Positions 6,705 through 13,281 of a stretch of DNA of 23,248 nt are shown piece after piece. This DNA is from a virus. Position 1 is the stretch's first letter. Every line of letters begins with the position of its first letter. Position numbers and translations under genes: made by a program. Below the pieces are notes generated by a model. That model had not been told where the DNA came from and did no database searches. It saw nothing but the letters and a program-made list of their open reading frames with translations. The stretch lies in the IMG/VR virus record IMGVR_UViG_3300048785_000151, positions 1 to 23,248 of that record. The stretch is one strand, 5' to 3'.

Positions 6705-6899
6705 TTGCCCACCGAAAAACCCCTTGACCCTCGGCAGATCAACCGTGTGCGTCAGAGCTTGGCGAATGCGCTCGTCGCCGTTGTGGAAGCCCGCGCGGTT
6801 TTCCACGACGCGGGAAACCCGAGCGGCGAGCGGCCGCTGAACCTCCCGCACGTCGAGCACCTGATCGGGGGCGCCCTCACAGAGAGCGCGAAGCTGTGA
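6705..6899 (+). CDS. Hypothetical 64-residue phage protein
   Basis: The TTG at 6705 is chosen because AAGGAG lies eight bases before it and the shared leader repeat just upstream of that; an in-frame ATG at 6639 would lie inside the regulatory region. The protein begins PTEKPLDPRQINRVRQSL and is mostly helical (ANALVAVVEARAVFHDAG), with a Pro/Gly-rich middle. The stop overlaps the next GTG (GTGA). First gene of the plus-strand run. Family not recognised. Confidence 0.6.
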   Translation: MPTEKPLDPRQINRVRQSLANALVAVVEARAVFHDAGNPSGERPLNLPHVEHLIGGALTESAKL

Positions 6900-7111
6900 G
6901 ATACGCCACCACGCTCCGGCCGGTTCCGCACGGCGGCATCCCACCGGCGCTTCGCTGGGAATGGGCCGAGGCTCCTCAGGACGGGCGCACCTACTACCGC
7001 GATGGGAAGGCGTTGAAGCCGAGCCGCTACCGCTACGGGGTGTTTGAGCCCGAGCGGGACCTGACGCCTGAGGAGATGGCGCACTTCGACATCGTGCTGG
7101 TGGGGCCATGA
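6896..7111 (+). CDS. Hypothetical 71-residue phage protein
   Basis: A GTG start at 6896 overlaps the upstream stop, and the TGA overlaps the next ATG (ATGA at 7108-7111). The protein (MRYATTLRPVPHGGIPP at the start, then LRWEWAEAPQDGRTYYRD) is rich in aromatic residues and arginine and ends in an acidic EEMAHFDIVLVGP. Soluble, with no motif I can name. Coupling on both sides supports it as a real gene. Confidence 0.65.
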   Translation: MRYATTLRPVPHGGIPPALRWEWAEAPQDGRTYYRDGKALKPSRYRYGVFEPERDLTPEEMAHFDIVLVGP

Positions 7112-7476
7112 ACAATCCATTCCTTGTCAAGGAGGTCGACGCGGCACTCGCGAACGAGGCGGCGCGACTCGACGGCGAGGCCGAGCGAGAGCGCGAGTGG
7201 CGGCAGAGCGCGCTCTTCCACTTCCTCACCAACACTGGCTCGGCCTACCCCGACTTCTTGCGGGCGGTGCGCAATCGCTACCGGGCGACGTCGTGGGCAG
7301 ACATGACCGACACGCTGGTGCAGCGGCACTGGCGCGAGGCGCTCGGCCCTGGCGACGAGGACGAGCCGCCAAAGGCGCCGACGGTCGCCGAGGTGCTGGT
7401 GCTGACAAGCGCGCTTGAAGCATACTACCGGCAGCACGTCGCCGAGTTCGATCCCCAGGAGAAGCCGCGTGTCTGA
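7108..7476 (+). CDS. Hypothetical 122-residue phage protein
   Basis: ATG coupled to the previous stop. The N-terminal half is charged and helical (EVDAALANEAARLDGEAERE); the middle has FHFLTNTGSAYPDFLRAVRNRY, and there is a C-terminal helix (VAEVLVLTSALEAYYRQHV). No signal peptide or membrane segment. The helical character would fit a small protein-binding factor, but I do not recognise a family. It overlaps the next gene by 8 nt. Confidence 0.65.
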   Translation: MNNPFLVKEVDAALANEAARLDGEAEREREWRQSALFHFLTNTGSAYPDFLRAVRNRYRATSWADMTDTLVQRHWREALGPGDEDEPPKAPTVAEVLVLTSALEAYYRQHVAEFDPQEKPRV

Positions 7477-7840
7477 CGTCCTTCCCCACGATCACCCCGA
7501 GTTCGAGGTGCTTCGGCGCTTCGCCCGCTGGGCGGTGATCGAGGCGATGGAGCTTGCCGACGGCTCAAGCTCTCCTGACGCCGACGGCGCGCCTCCGGGT
7601 CAGTCTCAGCGCGTCCAGGCCTTCCACTACGCGGTCCAGGCGCTCGTCAACGAGATGCGTTTCGCCGGCCCTGGCAGCGAGGAGCTTGCGATCGCGCTCG
7701 GCGCGGCGCTCGGTGCGCTGGCGTGCCACGTCCAGGCGGACGAGCTTAAACCCTTCATGGAGACCATCGGTGGTCAAGCTACCCTCACTATTTCAGCGGC
7801 GCGGGGCGAAGCTCCTCCAAGCCGCCGCGGCGACGCCTAA
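7469..7840 (+). CDS. Hypothetical 123-residue phage protein
   Basis: The GTG at 7469 gives MSDVLPHDHPEFEVLRRFAR and has GGAG about eight bases upstream; an earlier in-frame ATG lies inside the preceding gene. The middle is alanine- and leucine-rich and helical (ELAIALGAALGALACHVQ), after a disordered Ser/Asp/Pro segment (ADGSSSPDADGAPPGQSQ). Function unknown. Its last 71 nt overlap the next gene. Confidence 0.6.
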   Translation: MSDVLPHDHPEFEVLRRFARWAVIEAMELADGSSSPDADGAPPGQSQRVQAFHYAVQALVNEMRFAGPGSEELAIALGAALGALACHVQADELKPFMETIGGQATLTISAARGEAPPSRRGDA

Positions 7841-8147
7841 GGTGCTCCCGCTCGGTCGCCCGAAGGTTTGCACCTTCGCGACAGGGCGGCGCGCTTGGTA
7901 CTTCCGGCTCAAGTCGGGCACCTATCTGATCACGATGCCGGGGACCGCCGACGGGATCCCGGGTCGGCAAGTCGGGTATGTCTTCGCCAGGGTGAGCGAG
8001 CGCAAGCTCAAGGCGACCGAGGCGGTGCCCTACGGCGTGCTCCCCTCGCGCGCTCCGAACGAGCCCGACCCCGCGCTCTATCAGGGAAACTACCGAGGCT
8101 TCGGCGCCGCCGTCGCCTCGCTCTTCGCCATCGCAGGAGGACTGTGA
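7770..8147 (+). CDS. Hypothetical 125-residue phage protein
   Basis: The start is taken as the GTG at 7770 because GGAG lies at 7759-7762 and the protein then reads MVKLPSLFQRRGAKLLQ. The open frame continues upstream but only as a shadow of the neighbour. The body is beta-rich and basic (RRAWYFRLKSGTYLITMPG, GRQVGYVFARVSERKLK), followed by a Pro-rich stretch and a hydrophobic end (GAAVASLFAIAGGL). No family recognised. The 71-nt overlap with the preceding gene is unusually long for this operon, so the start is uncertain. Confidence 0.5.
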   Translation: MVKLPSLFQRRGAKLLQAAAATPKVLPLGRPKVCTFATGRRAWYFRLKSGTYLITMPGTADGIPGRQVGYVFARVSERKLKATEAVPYGVLPSRAPNEPDPALYQGNYRGFGAAVASLFAIAGGL

Positions 8148-8148
8148 C

Positions 8149-8376
8149 ATGAAGACCGGAATCGCAATCGCGGTGGTGGCCGTGCTGATCTTTGGCACGG
8201 TGGCGACGCTGGCCGAGCTGAGCGCCAGGCCGGCCGACGCGCGGGCGGCTTGCGCTTCGGCGCCCGACCCCGACGACTGCTGGGCGAACGCCGAGGCGCG
8301 CCAGATGGCGCCGGCCCTGGCCGATCTCCAGCGCCAACAGAAGGCCGCCGAAGACCGCGCGGCGAACGGAGGCTGA
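8149..8376 (+). CDS. Small membrane-anchored or exported protein (75 residues)
   Basis: The N-terminus MKTGIAIAVVAVLIFGTVATL is a hydrophobic segment after a single lysine, followed by small residues that could form a signal peptidase site (ADARAACA). The rest is short and polar, with two cysteines eight apart (C-A-S-A-P-D-P-D-D-C) that could form a disulfide in the periplasm, and a helical Gln-rich tail. A spanin-like lysis role is possible from topology alone but not supported by position. The gene starts two bases after the previous stop. Confidence 0.6.
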   Translation: MKTGIAIAVVAVLIFGTVATLAELSARPADARAACASAPDPDDCWANAEARQMAPALADLQRQQKAAEDRAANGG

Positions 8377-8377
8377 G

Positions 8378-8728
8378 GTGGCATACCTCGCCGCTTACGA
8401 AGACCAAGACTTCGACCAGTTCCTCGAAAAGGACGTGGCCTGGATGCTGATCGGCCCCTGCTACTTCGGGGCTCTCCGCTACGTCGATCCGATCAGCCTT
8501 CGCCAGCGAGTCGTTCCCCATACCTCCTACAACTCGCCGCCGCTCTGGCGCGCCAAGGCGCTCCGCTACGGTGCTGACCGGGCGGACGAGGCGGCGACGC
8601 GGAAGGAGGGCGGACCGCAACACCCTTGGACCGCGCACGATGTCGCTCACCAGCGCCAGGACGCTGCCAGGCTCCGCGCCGACGCTGAGGCGCTTGAGGC
8701 CCAGCACGCCCAGGGGACGTGCGCATGA
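8378..8728 (+). CDS. Hypothetical 116-residue phage protein
   Basis: GTG start at 8378, one base after the upstream stop, with GGAGG just before. The N-terminal half has aromatic and acidic residues (AYEDQDFDQFLEKDVAWMLIG) and GALRYVDPISLRQRVVPHT; the C-terminal half is a long charged helix (HDVAHQRQDAARLRADAEAL). No known motif. The stop overlaps the next ATG (ATGA at 8725-8728). Confidence 0.6.
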   Translation: MAYLAAYEDQDFDQFLEKDVAWMLIGPCYFGALRYVDPISLRQRVVPHTSYNSPPLWRAKALRYGADRADEAATRKEGGPQHPWTAHDVAHQRQDAARLRADAEALEAQHAQGTCA

Positions 8729-9066
8729 TCACTCCCCCGCCCTGGCGCGTCGAGGATCGGCGGCTCACGCACCCCACCATGGGGATCAAGAGCGGCGGCG
8801 AGGGCTTGCTGATCCAGGCCCAGCACGCCGGCCCCGGCTCCTCGCGCAACGTCGCGACCGTGAACTCTTATCCGCACGAGAGCGTCGAGGACGACGCCCG
8901 GCTCCTGGCGGCGGCGCCCGAGCTCCTCGCGGCGCTGATCGAAGCCAAGCAAGAGTTGTGGCGGTCGGCGCGTGCGGACTGGACCATGGCGGACTTCAAG
9001 AATTGGGCGGTGGTCCAGCGGATCGACGCGGCCTTGGAGAAGGCGGACGGCTTGCCGCGATCCTAA
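8725..9066 (+). CDS. Hypothetical phage protein with AAAPELLAAL segment (113 residues)
   Basis: The ATG at 8725 overlaps the previous stop and has AGGGGA upstream. The protein starts MITPPPWRVEDR, then VATVNSYPHESVEDDARLLAAAPELLAALIEAKQEL. The pairing of a glycine-rich N-terminal sheet with a D-A-x-L-L-A-A-A-P-E-L-L helix is very common in small, uncharacterised phage and plasmid proteins. It ends the first plus-strand gene string: the next 87 bases are non-coding and carry regulatory repeats. Confidence 0.7.
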   Translation: MITPPPWRVEDRRLTHPTMGIKSGGEGLLIQAQHAGPGSSRNVATVNSYPHESVEDDARLLAAAPELLAALIEAKQELWRSARADWTMADFKNWAVVQRIDAALEKADGLPRS

Positions 9067-9153
9067 AAGCGGAAATATCCCCACTTTAGTCTTGCAACCG
9101 TCCGTGTTCTGGCGATGATGCCTTAGCCGCACCACCGGCTTTCGGAGACGAAC
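9067..9153 (+). promoter_or_regulatory. Intergenic promoter/leader with repeat copy 2
   Basis: A box GCGGAAATATCCCC (9069-9082) is the reverse complement, with one mismatch, of the box at 6648-6661. CTTGCA (9091-9096) and GATGAT (9114-9119) are 17 bases apart and form a plausible promoter. The 18-base repeat lies at 9122-9139 and GGAGACGA at 9144-9151, just before the ATG at 9154. Confidence 0.55.
9122..9139 (+). repeat. 18-bp leader repeat, copy 2
   Basis: CTTAGCCGCACCACCGGC, identical to 6672-6689. A shorter core GCACCACCG occurs at 20857-20865 before another plus-strand gene. Confidence 0.9.
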
Positions 9154-9321
9154 ATGCGCCGCAACAAACTCATCCACATGCGCCTATCGGTCCACGGCGC
9201 TCTGACCGCCTGCTACGTCGCCAACGGCATGTCGCCGGAGGAGGCCAGCAAGAGCGCCTTCAACGTCGTGCAGGGTATGAGCGAGGCCAAGCTGGTCCGC
9301 TACTACGAGACGGGGCGCTGA
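9154..9321 (+). CDS. Hypothetical 55-residue phage protein
   Basis: ATG preceded by GGAGACGA at 9144-9151. The protein reads MRRNKLIHMRLSVHGALTA, then YVANGMSPEEASKSAFNVV and a short tail ending YYETGR. It is helical and basic at the N-terminus; residues about 20-36 look like a helix pair that could bind nucleic acid or protein, but this is only a secondary-structure impression. First gene after a candidate promoter. Confidence 0.65.
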   Translation: MRRNKLIHMRLSVHGALTACYVANGMSPEEASKSAFNVVQGMSEAKLVRYYETGR

Positions 9322-9324
9322 GCC

Positions 9325-9507
9325 ATGAAGCCCGCCTTCACCCCTCGCCCGAACCCTCGCGGCGCGCTCCTGATCCACATGAGCGAGCGCCGCCTCTCCG
9401 CGCCGATCCGCCTCGCGCTCTCCTTCCTCGCCAGCGGCGCGGCATGGGGCGCGGTGCTGGTCCTTCTCCTGACCGTCGCGGCGGTCGCCCACACCCACGG
9501 AGGCTGA
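9325..9507 (+). CDS. Small single-pass membrane protein (60 residues)
   Basis: After a basic, proline-rich N-terminus (MKPAFTPRPNPRG) and the segment MSERRLSAPIRLAL comes a hydrophobic helix (GAAWGAVLVLLLTVAAVAH) and a short His/Gly tail. An internal ATG at residue 19 could give a shorter product. It starts three bases after the previous stop. Function unknown. Confidence 0.55.
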   Translation: MKPAFTPRPNPRGALLIHMSERRLSAPIRLALSFLASGAAWGAVLVLLLTVAAVAHTHGG

Positions 9508-9508
9508 C

Positions 9509-9898
9509 TTGGCGCTCCTCACCTTTGCGCTGGCGGAGGTGAAGGCGGAGTCCGAGGCGGTGAAAGCCGCCTCGGCTCACGCCGAGCCCTACACCGGCGA
9601 GCCCGGCCCTCCGGCCCTCTGGCTGGTCGGGGACGAAGGCGTCTACCTGATGGGGAACGACAAGGGCCGCGTGCCTGAGTGCGCGGGCGGTCGCCCCGTC
9701 GTCTATGCCAAGGAGTGCCCGCGCGGCGCCGACGAGGCCAAGCGCGAAGCCTTCGGCGGCGACGACGGCGTCGAGCCGATCCGCCTCCGCGACGTCGAGG
9801 CTTGGCTGGTCGCCGCCGAGCACCTCGGGCACACCGAGGTCGCGCTCGACCTCAAGCCCGAGTCCCTGGCGCTGGCCTTCGCGTGGTCTGAGCCATGA
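9509..9898 (+). CDS. DUF3085 family protein
   Basis: 129 residues from a TTG at 9509, with GGAGG about seven bases upstream; no better start is available. The core PALWLVGDEGVYLMGND, then RPVVYAKECPRG and REAFGGDDGVEPI, matches my memory of DUF3085, a small family from alphaproteobacterial plasmids and phages with unknown function, marked by LWLVGDxGVYLM and FGGDDGVE. The C-terminus is a helix (DVEAWLVAAEHLGHTEVALD). Its stop overlaps the start of an HTH gene (ATGA at 9895-9898). Confidence 0.8.
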   Translation: MALLTFALAEVKAESEAVKAASAHAEPYTGEPGPPALWLVGDEGVYLMGNDKGRVPECAGGRPVVYAKECPRGADEAKREAFGGDDGVEPIRLRDVEAWLVAAEHLGHTEVALDLKPESLALAFAWSEP

Positions 9899-10080
9899 CG
9901 GGCGCCGACTTCAAGGCCCTCCGCGAGCGGTTCGGGCTCACGCGCTCAGCCCTCGCCGAGGCGCTGGAGATCGACCGCAAGACCGCTCAGCGCTACGAGA
10001 GCGGGGAGCGGCCGATCCCGCGCCACATCGCCCTCGCCTGCCGCGCGCTCGAAGCCCTCGCGGCCCTATCCGATGGCTGA
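9895..10080 (+). CDS. Xre/Cro-type helix-turn-helix protein (61 residues)
   Basis: The whole protein is one HTH domain: FKALRERFGLTRSALAEALE is helix 1 plus the first HTH helix, IDRKTAQRYESGERPIP the recognition helix and the following turn, and HIALACRALEALAALSDG the last helices. A S-G-E-R-P-I-P turn like this is typical of small phage regulators. It probably binds operator DNA as a dimer; the target could be one of the repeated boxes in this window, but that is speculation. Translationally coupled to DUF3085 upstream and overlapping the next gene by 8 nt. Confidence 0.8.
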   Translation: MTGADFKALRERFGLTRSALAEALEIDRKTAQRYESGERPIPRHIALACRALEALAALSDG

Positions 10081-10267
10081 GTGGCCGATCACCGACTGGC
10101 GGCTTGAGGCCTGGATGGTCTTCGGTGGCTGGCAAATCGCCCGCGTCCGCTGGGTGATGAACAGCGACGAGGATCAAGATCAGGAACTCGAGTGGGTTCG
10201 GGACCGAACTGTTTACTTGACCCAGGCCGAGTGCGCCGCCGCAGCCCTGGCGTTCCGAGAGCCTTAA
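10073..10267 (+). CDS. Hypothetical 64-residue phage protein
   Basis: ATG inside the last codons of the HTH gene. The protein is tryptophan-rich (MAEWPITDWRLEAWMVFGGW, then ARVRWVMNSDEDQDQELEW) and ends in LTQAECAAAALAFREP. It looks like a small alpha/beta protein, with no motif I recognise. Its stop is followed by 24 bases without a clear ribosome-binding site. Confidence 0.6.
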   Translation: MAEWPITDWRLEAWMVFGGWQIARVRWVMNSDEDQDQELEWVRDRTVYLTQAECAAAALAFREP

Positions 10268-10291
10268 CGGTTCGCGCCCATCCTCTGGCGC

Positions 10292-10525
10292 ATGGACACC
10301 CCCGCGCTGCTCGCCCACCTCGCCGAGGCCCTGGCCGACGCGTTCACCTTCGAGGAGGCCGGGTGCTTCGGTCTCGCGCGCTGCAGGCGCCGGGACGCGC
10401 GCTGGCTGGCCTTCCGCCTCCACCACGCCCGGTTCTTTCCACTTGCAACACTCCCGCTGAGGGACCATCCAACGACCGCCGCCCCACCACGGGCGCAACA
10501 ACAACCCCAGGAGACGACACCATGA
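10292..10525 (+). CDS. Possible 77-residue protein, weakly supported
   Basis: From the ATG at 10292 the first 48 residues look protein-like (MDTPALLAHLAEALADAF, then EEAGCFGLARCRRRDARWL). The C-terminal third reads as Pro/Thr/Gln-rich filler and coincides with the leader elements at 10442-10518. No ribosome-binding site is visible. It may be a real gene whose end overlaps a promoter, or a remnant. Its stop overlaps the next ATG. Confidence 0.35.
   Translation: MDTPALLAHLAEALADAFTFEEAGCFGLARCRRRDARWLAFRLHHARFFPLATLPLRDHPTTAAPPRAQQQPQETTP
10442..10521 (+). promoter_or_regulatory. Candidate leader/promoter of the DUF3489 gene
   Basis: CTTGCAA (10442-10448), CCACCACGG (10484-10492) and GGAGACGAC (10510-10518) occur in the same order as in the leaders of the genes at 6705, 9154 and 20882. 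CTTGC to the CACCAC core is 43 bases here, versus 38 to 41 in the others. No good -10 is visible. Confidence 0.4.
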
Positions 10526-11079
10526 CCACCTACTCCACCCGCACCAACGCGGTCCGCGCCGCGCGCAAGGCCCTCGGCGCCGACAGGCTGTCCGACGTCC
10601 ACTTCCGCGTCACCGAGGCCAAGGGCGCGGAGCTGGCTCGCCAGGAGGGCCGCGAGGACGAGGCGGATGCGACCATTGCCAACGAGCGGCTCGAAGAGAT
10701 CGCCGCCGACCCGACGCTGCTGGTGAGCGGCGCCGAACTGGAAGCGGCACTCGCCGACCCGCTGGTGGTGGACGGCGTCCGCTTCCCCAACCTCACCCGC
10801 GCGAACGAGGCGCGGCGCCTGATTGACGAGGCGCCTTCGCGCAGCGCCGCCCCGGTCGAGGCGACCGCAGCGGCCAAGACGCCGAAGCACGCCAAGCGCG
10901 ACGAGGTCCTGGCGCTGCTCAAGCGGCCGGAGGGCGCGTCGGTGGCGGATATCCAGGCGATCACCGGCTGGCTCCCGCACACCGCGCGAGCCTTCCTCTC
11001 GGTCACCCCCAAGAAGCTCGGCCTGCAGATGACCACGGAGAAGGTCGACAAGCGGACGGTCTATCGCGTCGCCGCTTAG
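10522..11079 (+). CDS. DUF3489 domain protein
   Basis: 185 residues. The N-terminal 110 residues are helical and charged (TNAVRAARKALGADRLSDVH and on). After an Ala/Pro linker the C-terminus reads KRDEVLALLKRPEGASVADI, ITGWLPHTARAFLS, then LGLQMTTEKVDKRTVYRVAA. That C-terminal block is the DUF3489 winged-helix-like domain as I remember it (x-L-L-x-R-x-x-G-A-S/T-I-x-x-I-x-x-x-T-G-W-x-x-H-T-x-R/A-A). It is common in alphaproteobacterial phages and likely binds DNA. GGAGACGAC lies three bases before the ATG. It is the last gene of the plus-strand operon; its stop overlaps that of the convergent methyltransferase. Confidence 0.85.
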   Translation: MTTYSTRTNAVRAARKALGADRLSDVHFRVTEAKGAELARQEGREDEADATIANERLEEIAADPTLLVSGAELEAALADPLVVDGVRFPNLTRANEARRLIDEAPSRSAAPVEATAAAKTPKHAKRDEVLALLKRPEGASVADIQAITGWLPHTARAFLSVTPKKLGLQMTTEKVDKRTVYRVAA

Positions 11080-12410
11080 ACCGCCGCTGCCCGCCCCTTG
11101 GAGCCCGCCACGCCCGCCGTGGCGGGCTTCCTCGTCCTCTTGCGGGCCTTCGCCCTGGCCTGAGCGACCGCCGCGTACAAGCCGCCGCCTTGGAGCACCG
11201 CGAGCCCACCAGCGAACGCCTGCCAGCGCAGCACCGCAACGTCGCAGTATCCGGGATCCAACTCGACCGCGTAGAGCCGCCGCGCCGTCATCTCCGCCGC
11301 TATCAGCGTCGTGCCGCTGCCGAGGAAGGGGTCGTAGATCGCCTCCCCCGCGGCGGAGTTGTTGACGATCGGCCGATGCATGCACTCGACCGGCTTCTGG
11401 GTCGAGTGCCCGGTCTCGTTCTTCACCTGCCGGTCAATCTTCCAGACCGTCGACTGGTCGCGCGCACCCTGCCAGTGCCCGGTGCGCCCCTGGCGAACAG
11501 CGTACCAACAACTCTCGTGCTGGGAATGATAGTGGCCTCGGCTGATGACCAAGACGCTCTTGACCCACACGATCAGCGTCCGCGGCCCGATCCCGGTCGC
11601 CTGCAGGCTCTCAGCCACCAAGCCGCAAAAGCGATCGCCATGCCAGACGTAGGCGACGTCGCCGGGGAAAAGCGCCCAGGCCTCGCGCCAGTCGGCGCGC
11701 TCGTCGTTCAGCACCTTGCCGATCGCCGCGCCTCGGCCCCCGTTGAGCCGGGAGCCGTCGCCTCGCCTCGCTTGCTGGCGCCGGGTCGCGTCGTAGTTCA
11801 CGCCATAGGGTGGGTCGGTGACCATCAGGTTCGGCTCCGCGCCGTCCAGTAGGCGGGCGACCGTCGCGGCGTCGGTCGAATCGCCGCAGATCAGTCGGTG
11901 GTCGCCAAGGATCCAAACGTCGCCGGGCCTCGTGACTGGCCTGGCGGGCAGCGGCGGCGCCTCCGCGTCGGCCTCGGCCTCCAGATCGCGGAGGAGGCCG
12001 CGCAGGTCAACCAGCGGCAGCGCCGTCAGGGAAAGGTCGAAGCCGGCCGCGCCCAGGCCGACGATCTCAGCGCGCAGCAAGCCGAGGTCCCAGGTCGCCA
12101 GCAGCGCGGTTTGGTTGTCGCTGATCCGCAGCGCGCGCACTTGCTCCGGCGTCAGGCCGACCACGCGGACGCAGGGCACCTCGGTCATGCCGATCCGCTG
12201 CGCGACGGTGTAGCGGCCGTGGCCGGCGATGATCTCGTTCGCCTCGTCAATGATCAGCGGCTGGGTGAACCCGCTGTCGCGGATCACGCGCTCGAGGGTG
12301 ACCAGCTGCTCCTCGGAGTGGACCCTGGCGTTGGCGGCGAACGGTCGGAGGGCGCCGGTCGCGACCATCTCGACCGCTCGGCCGTGGACGGTGATTTCAC
12401 GCTCGCTCAT
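11076..12410 (-). CDS. ParB-like nuclease domain / DNA methyltransferase fusion
   Basis: 444 residues. Residues about 15-100 form a ParB N-terminal-like domain: PLIIDEANEIIAGHGRYTVA, then VRVVGLTPEQVRALRISDNQ. The catalytic half starts at VTRPGDVWILGDHRLICGD; the substrate-amine motif IV is DPPYG at 199-203 and the AdoMet motif I is DPFLGSGTT at about 360-368. That order (IV before I) is the beta class of N6-adenine/N4-cytosine methyltransferases. This ParB-MTase architecture is widespread in phages, usually without a partner nuclease, and is thought to protect phage DNA or regulate. The basic tail (ARAKARKRTRKPATA) overlaps a terminator-like hairpin. The ATG overlaps the stop of the small gene upstream. 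Confidence 0.92.
   Translation of the reverse strand: MSEREITVHGRAVEMVATGALRPFAANARVHSEEQLVTLERVIRDSGFTQPLIIDEANEIIAGHGRYTVAQRIGMTEVPCVRVVGLTPEQVRALRISDNQTALLATWDLGLLRAEIVGLGAAGFDLSLTALPLVDLRGLLRDLEAEADAEAPPLPARPVTRPGDVWILGDHRLICGDSTDAATVARLLDGAEPNLMVTDPPYGVNYDATRRQQARRGDGSRLNGGRGAAIGKVLNDERADWREAWALFPGDVAYVWHGDRFCGLVAESLQATGIGPRTLIVWVKSVLVISRGHYHSQHESCWYAVRQGRTGHWQGARDQSTVWKIDRQVKNETGHSTQKPVECMHRPIVNNSAAGEAIYDPFLGSGTTLIAAEMTARRLYAVELDPGYCDVAVLRWQAFAGGLAVLQGGGLYAAVAQARAKARKRTRKPATAGVAGSKGRAAAV
11101..11129 (+). terminator. Terminator-like hairpin for the plus-strand operon, inside the methyltransferase 3' end
   Basis: A perfect 10-bp stem pairs 11102-11111 (AGCCCGCCAC) with 11119-11128 around a 7-nt loop. 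It is followed on the plus strand by TTCCTCGTCCTCTTG. It lies 23 bases past the DUF3489 stop and within the last codons of the convergent gene. Confidence 0.6.
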
Positions 12411-12574
12411 GTCGCGGCCCTCTCGATCGCTTGGCGCTTCATGCGCTCCCAGATGCGGCGCTCCACCAGCCGCCAGCGACGCCGAGCCACGCTCGCTCGG
12501 TGCGCCGCAGCCCAGATGTCCTCGACATCACCGCCCCAACACGCCCTGTGCTGAGCGGCCGTCACCCCGCGCAT
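12407..12574 (-). CDS. Hypothetical 55-residue basic protein
   Basis: ATG at 12574; its start overlaps the upstream zinc-ribbon gene by 13 bases and its stop overlaps the methyltransferase ATG (ATGA). The protein reads MRGVTAAQHRACWGGDVEDI, then a strongly basic helix (HRASVARRRWRLVERRIWER). The charge suggests nucleic-acid contact or adapter function. It has one cysteine and no recognisable motif. Position argues for expression with the ParB-methyltransferase. Confidence 0.55.
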   Translation of the reverse strand: MRGVTAAQHRACWGGDVEDIWAAAHRASVARRRWRLVERRIWERMKRQAIERAAT

Positions 12575-12735
12575 TGGGCGGTCTCGATGACGCGGTCCAG
12601 GCGCTTGTGTAGCTTGGTCCGGAGGCGCTTCAGCGCCCGGTCGACGCCGCGCCAGTGCTCACCGCACAACCATTCGCCGGGAAACTTGGTCGACCACCGG
12701 CGGCAGAACGGCACGATGCAAGAGGATCGCTCCAT
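12562..12735 (-). CDS. Small zinc-ribbon-like protein (57 residues)
   Basis: MERSSCIVPFCRRWSTKFPG, then EWLCGEHWRGVDRALKRLR. Cysteines at about 6, 11 and 24 with a histidine at about 27 give a C-x4-C-x12-C-x2-H arrangement that could bind zinc; the rest is a basic helix. Phage proteins with C-x-V-P-x-C and L-C-x-x-H-W of this kind are common and uncharacterised. The ATG overlaps the stop of the small membrane gene. Confidence 0.65.
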   Translation of the reverse strand: MERSSCIVPFCRRWSTKFPGEWLCGEHWRGVDRALKRLRTKLHKRLDRVIETAQCAG

Positions 12736-12824
12736 CACCAGCCCAGGGCCTTCGCCGCCGCGGTCACCATAAAGGCGGCCGCCACCAACCCGATGAAGCC
12801 CAGCACGTCGCCGAGGCGCTTCAT
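12735..12824 (-). CDS. 29-residue single-pass membrane peptide
   Basis: MKRLGDVLGFIGLVAAAFMV, then TAAAKALGW: two basic residues followed by a hydrophobic helix. Its ATG overlaps the upstream stop (ATGA at 12821-12824), and its TGA shares one base with the start of the next gene. Very short, but coupled on both sides. Confidence 0.5.
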   Translation of the reverse strand: MKRLGDVLGFIGLVAAAFMVTAAAKALGW

Positions 12825-13075
12825 TGCTGCTCGGGCGACTCGAGCCCGACCGAGAACCCGGTCGGGGTCACGGTGATCACCACCCTCCCCGAGCCCGCGG
12901 CAAAGGCTATCGCCCAGCGCAGCAGGCCGCGACCAGCGGTCGCGATCAGGTCGTTGTCGGCCTTCTCCTGGGCGGCTTCCTCGTTGGCGGCCGCGATGCG
13001 CGCGCCAATTTCGGCGTTGGTTTCGGCCATGATGCGTGCGCCGGCGTTGGTGTCGGCCATCGGGTTCTTCCTCAT
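12821..13075 (-). CDS. Hypothetical 84-residue phage protein
   Basis: The ATG at 13075 overlaps the preceding stop (ATGA). The protein begins MRKNPMADTNAGARIMAETN and continues as a helix (EIGARIAAANEEAAQEKADN). It then has LLRWAIAFAAGSGRVVITV, which could be amphipathic or membrane-associated, and ends GFSVGLESPEQQ. The two N-terminal imperfect repeats (ADTNAGARI and AETNAEIGARI) are a small internal duplication. No family recognised. Confidence 0.6.
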   Translation of the reverse strand: MRKNPMADTNAGARIMAETNAEIGARIAAANEEAAQEKADNDLIATAGRGLLRWAIAFAAGSGRVVITVTPTGFSVGLESPEQQ

Positions 13076-13281
13076 CCTGTTTTCCTCCAGCCCACCCGGC
13101 CTCCGTAGAGGGCCGCGCGCAACTGATCGCGGGGAAAGCCCCACCCGCAAGGCTCGTCGTCCGGCCCGCGCTCGCCCTGAGGAGAGCAAGAGCCGGTAGG
13201 GTCGTTCTCGCCGCCGGCGTTCCGGTGGACGCAAAGGCCACACCGGAAGACGTCGAGGAGCGTGGCATCGATCTCAGCCAC
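13072..13281 (-). CDS. Small cysteine-rich protein (69 residues)
   Basis: The GTG at 13281 overlaps the last codons of the gene upstream; longer in-frame starts lie inside that gene. It reads MAEIDATLLDVFRCGLCVHR, then GSCSPQGERG and EPCGWGFPRDQLRAALYGG. C-x2-C at about residues 14-17 and two later cysteines suggest a zinc site. No enzymatic motif. One of a run of three small putative metal-binding proteins downstream of the replication genes. Confidence 0.6.
   Translation of the reverse strand: MAEIDATLLDVFRCGLCVHRNAGGENDPTGSCSPQGERGPDDEPCGWGFPRDQLRAALYGGRVGWRKTG

Noticed and set aside
10264-11385. 373-codon minus-strand frame
   Set aside because: It lies opposite the DUF3489 gene and within the methyltransferase gene in another frame; no motif, low-complexity composition.
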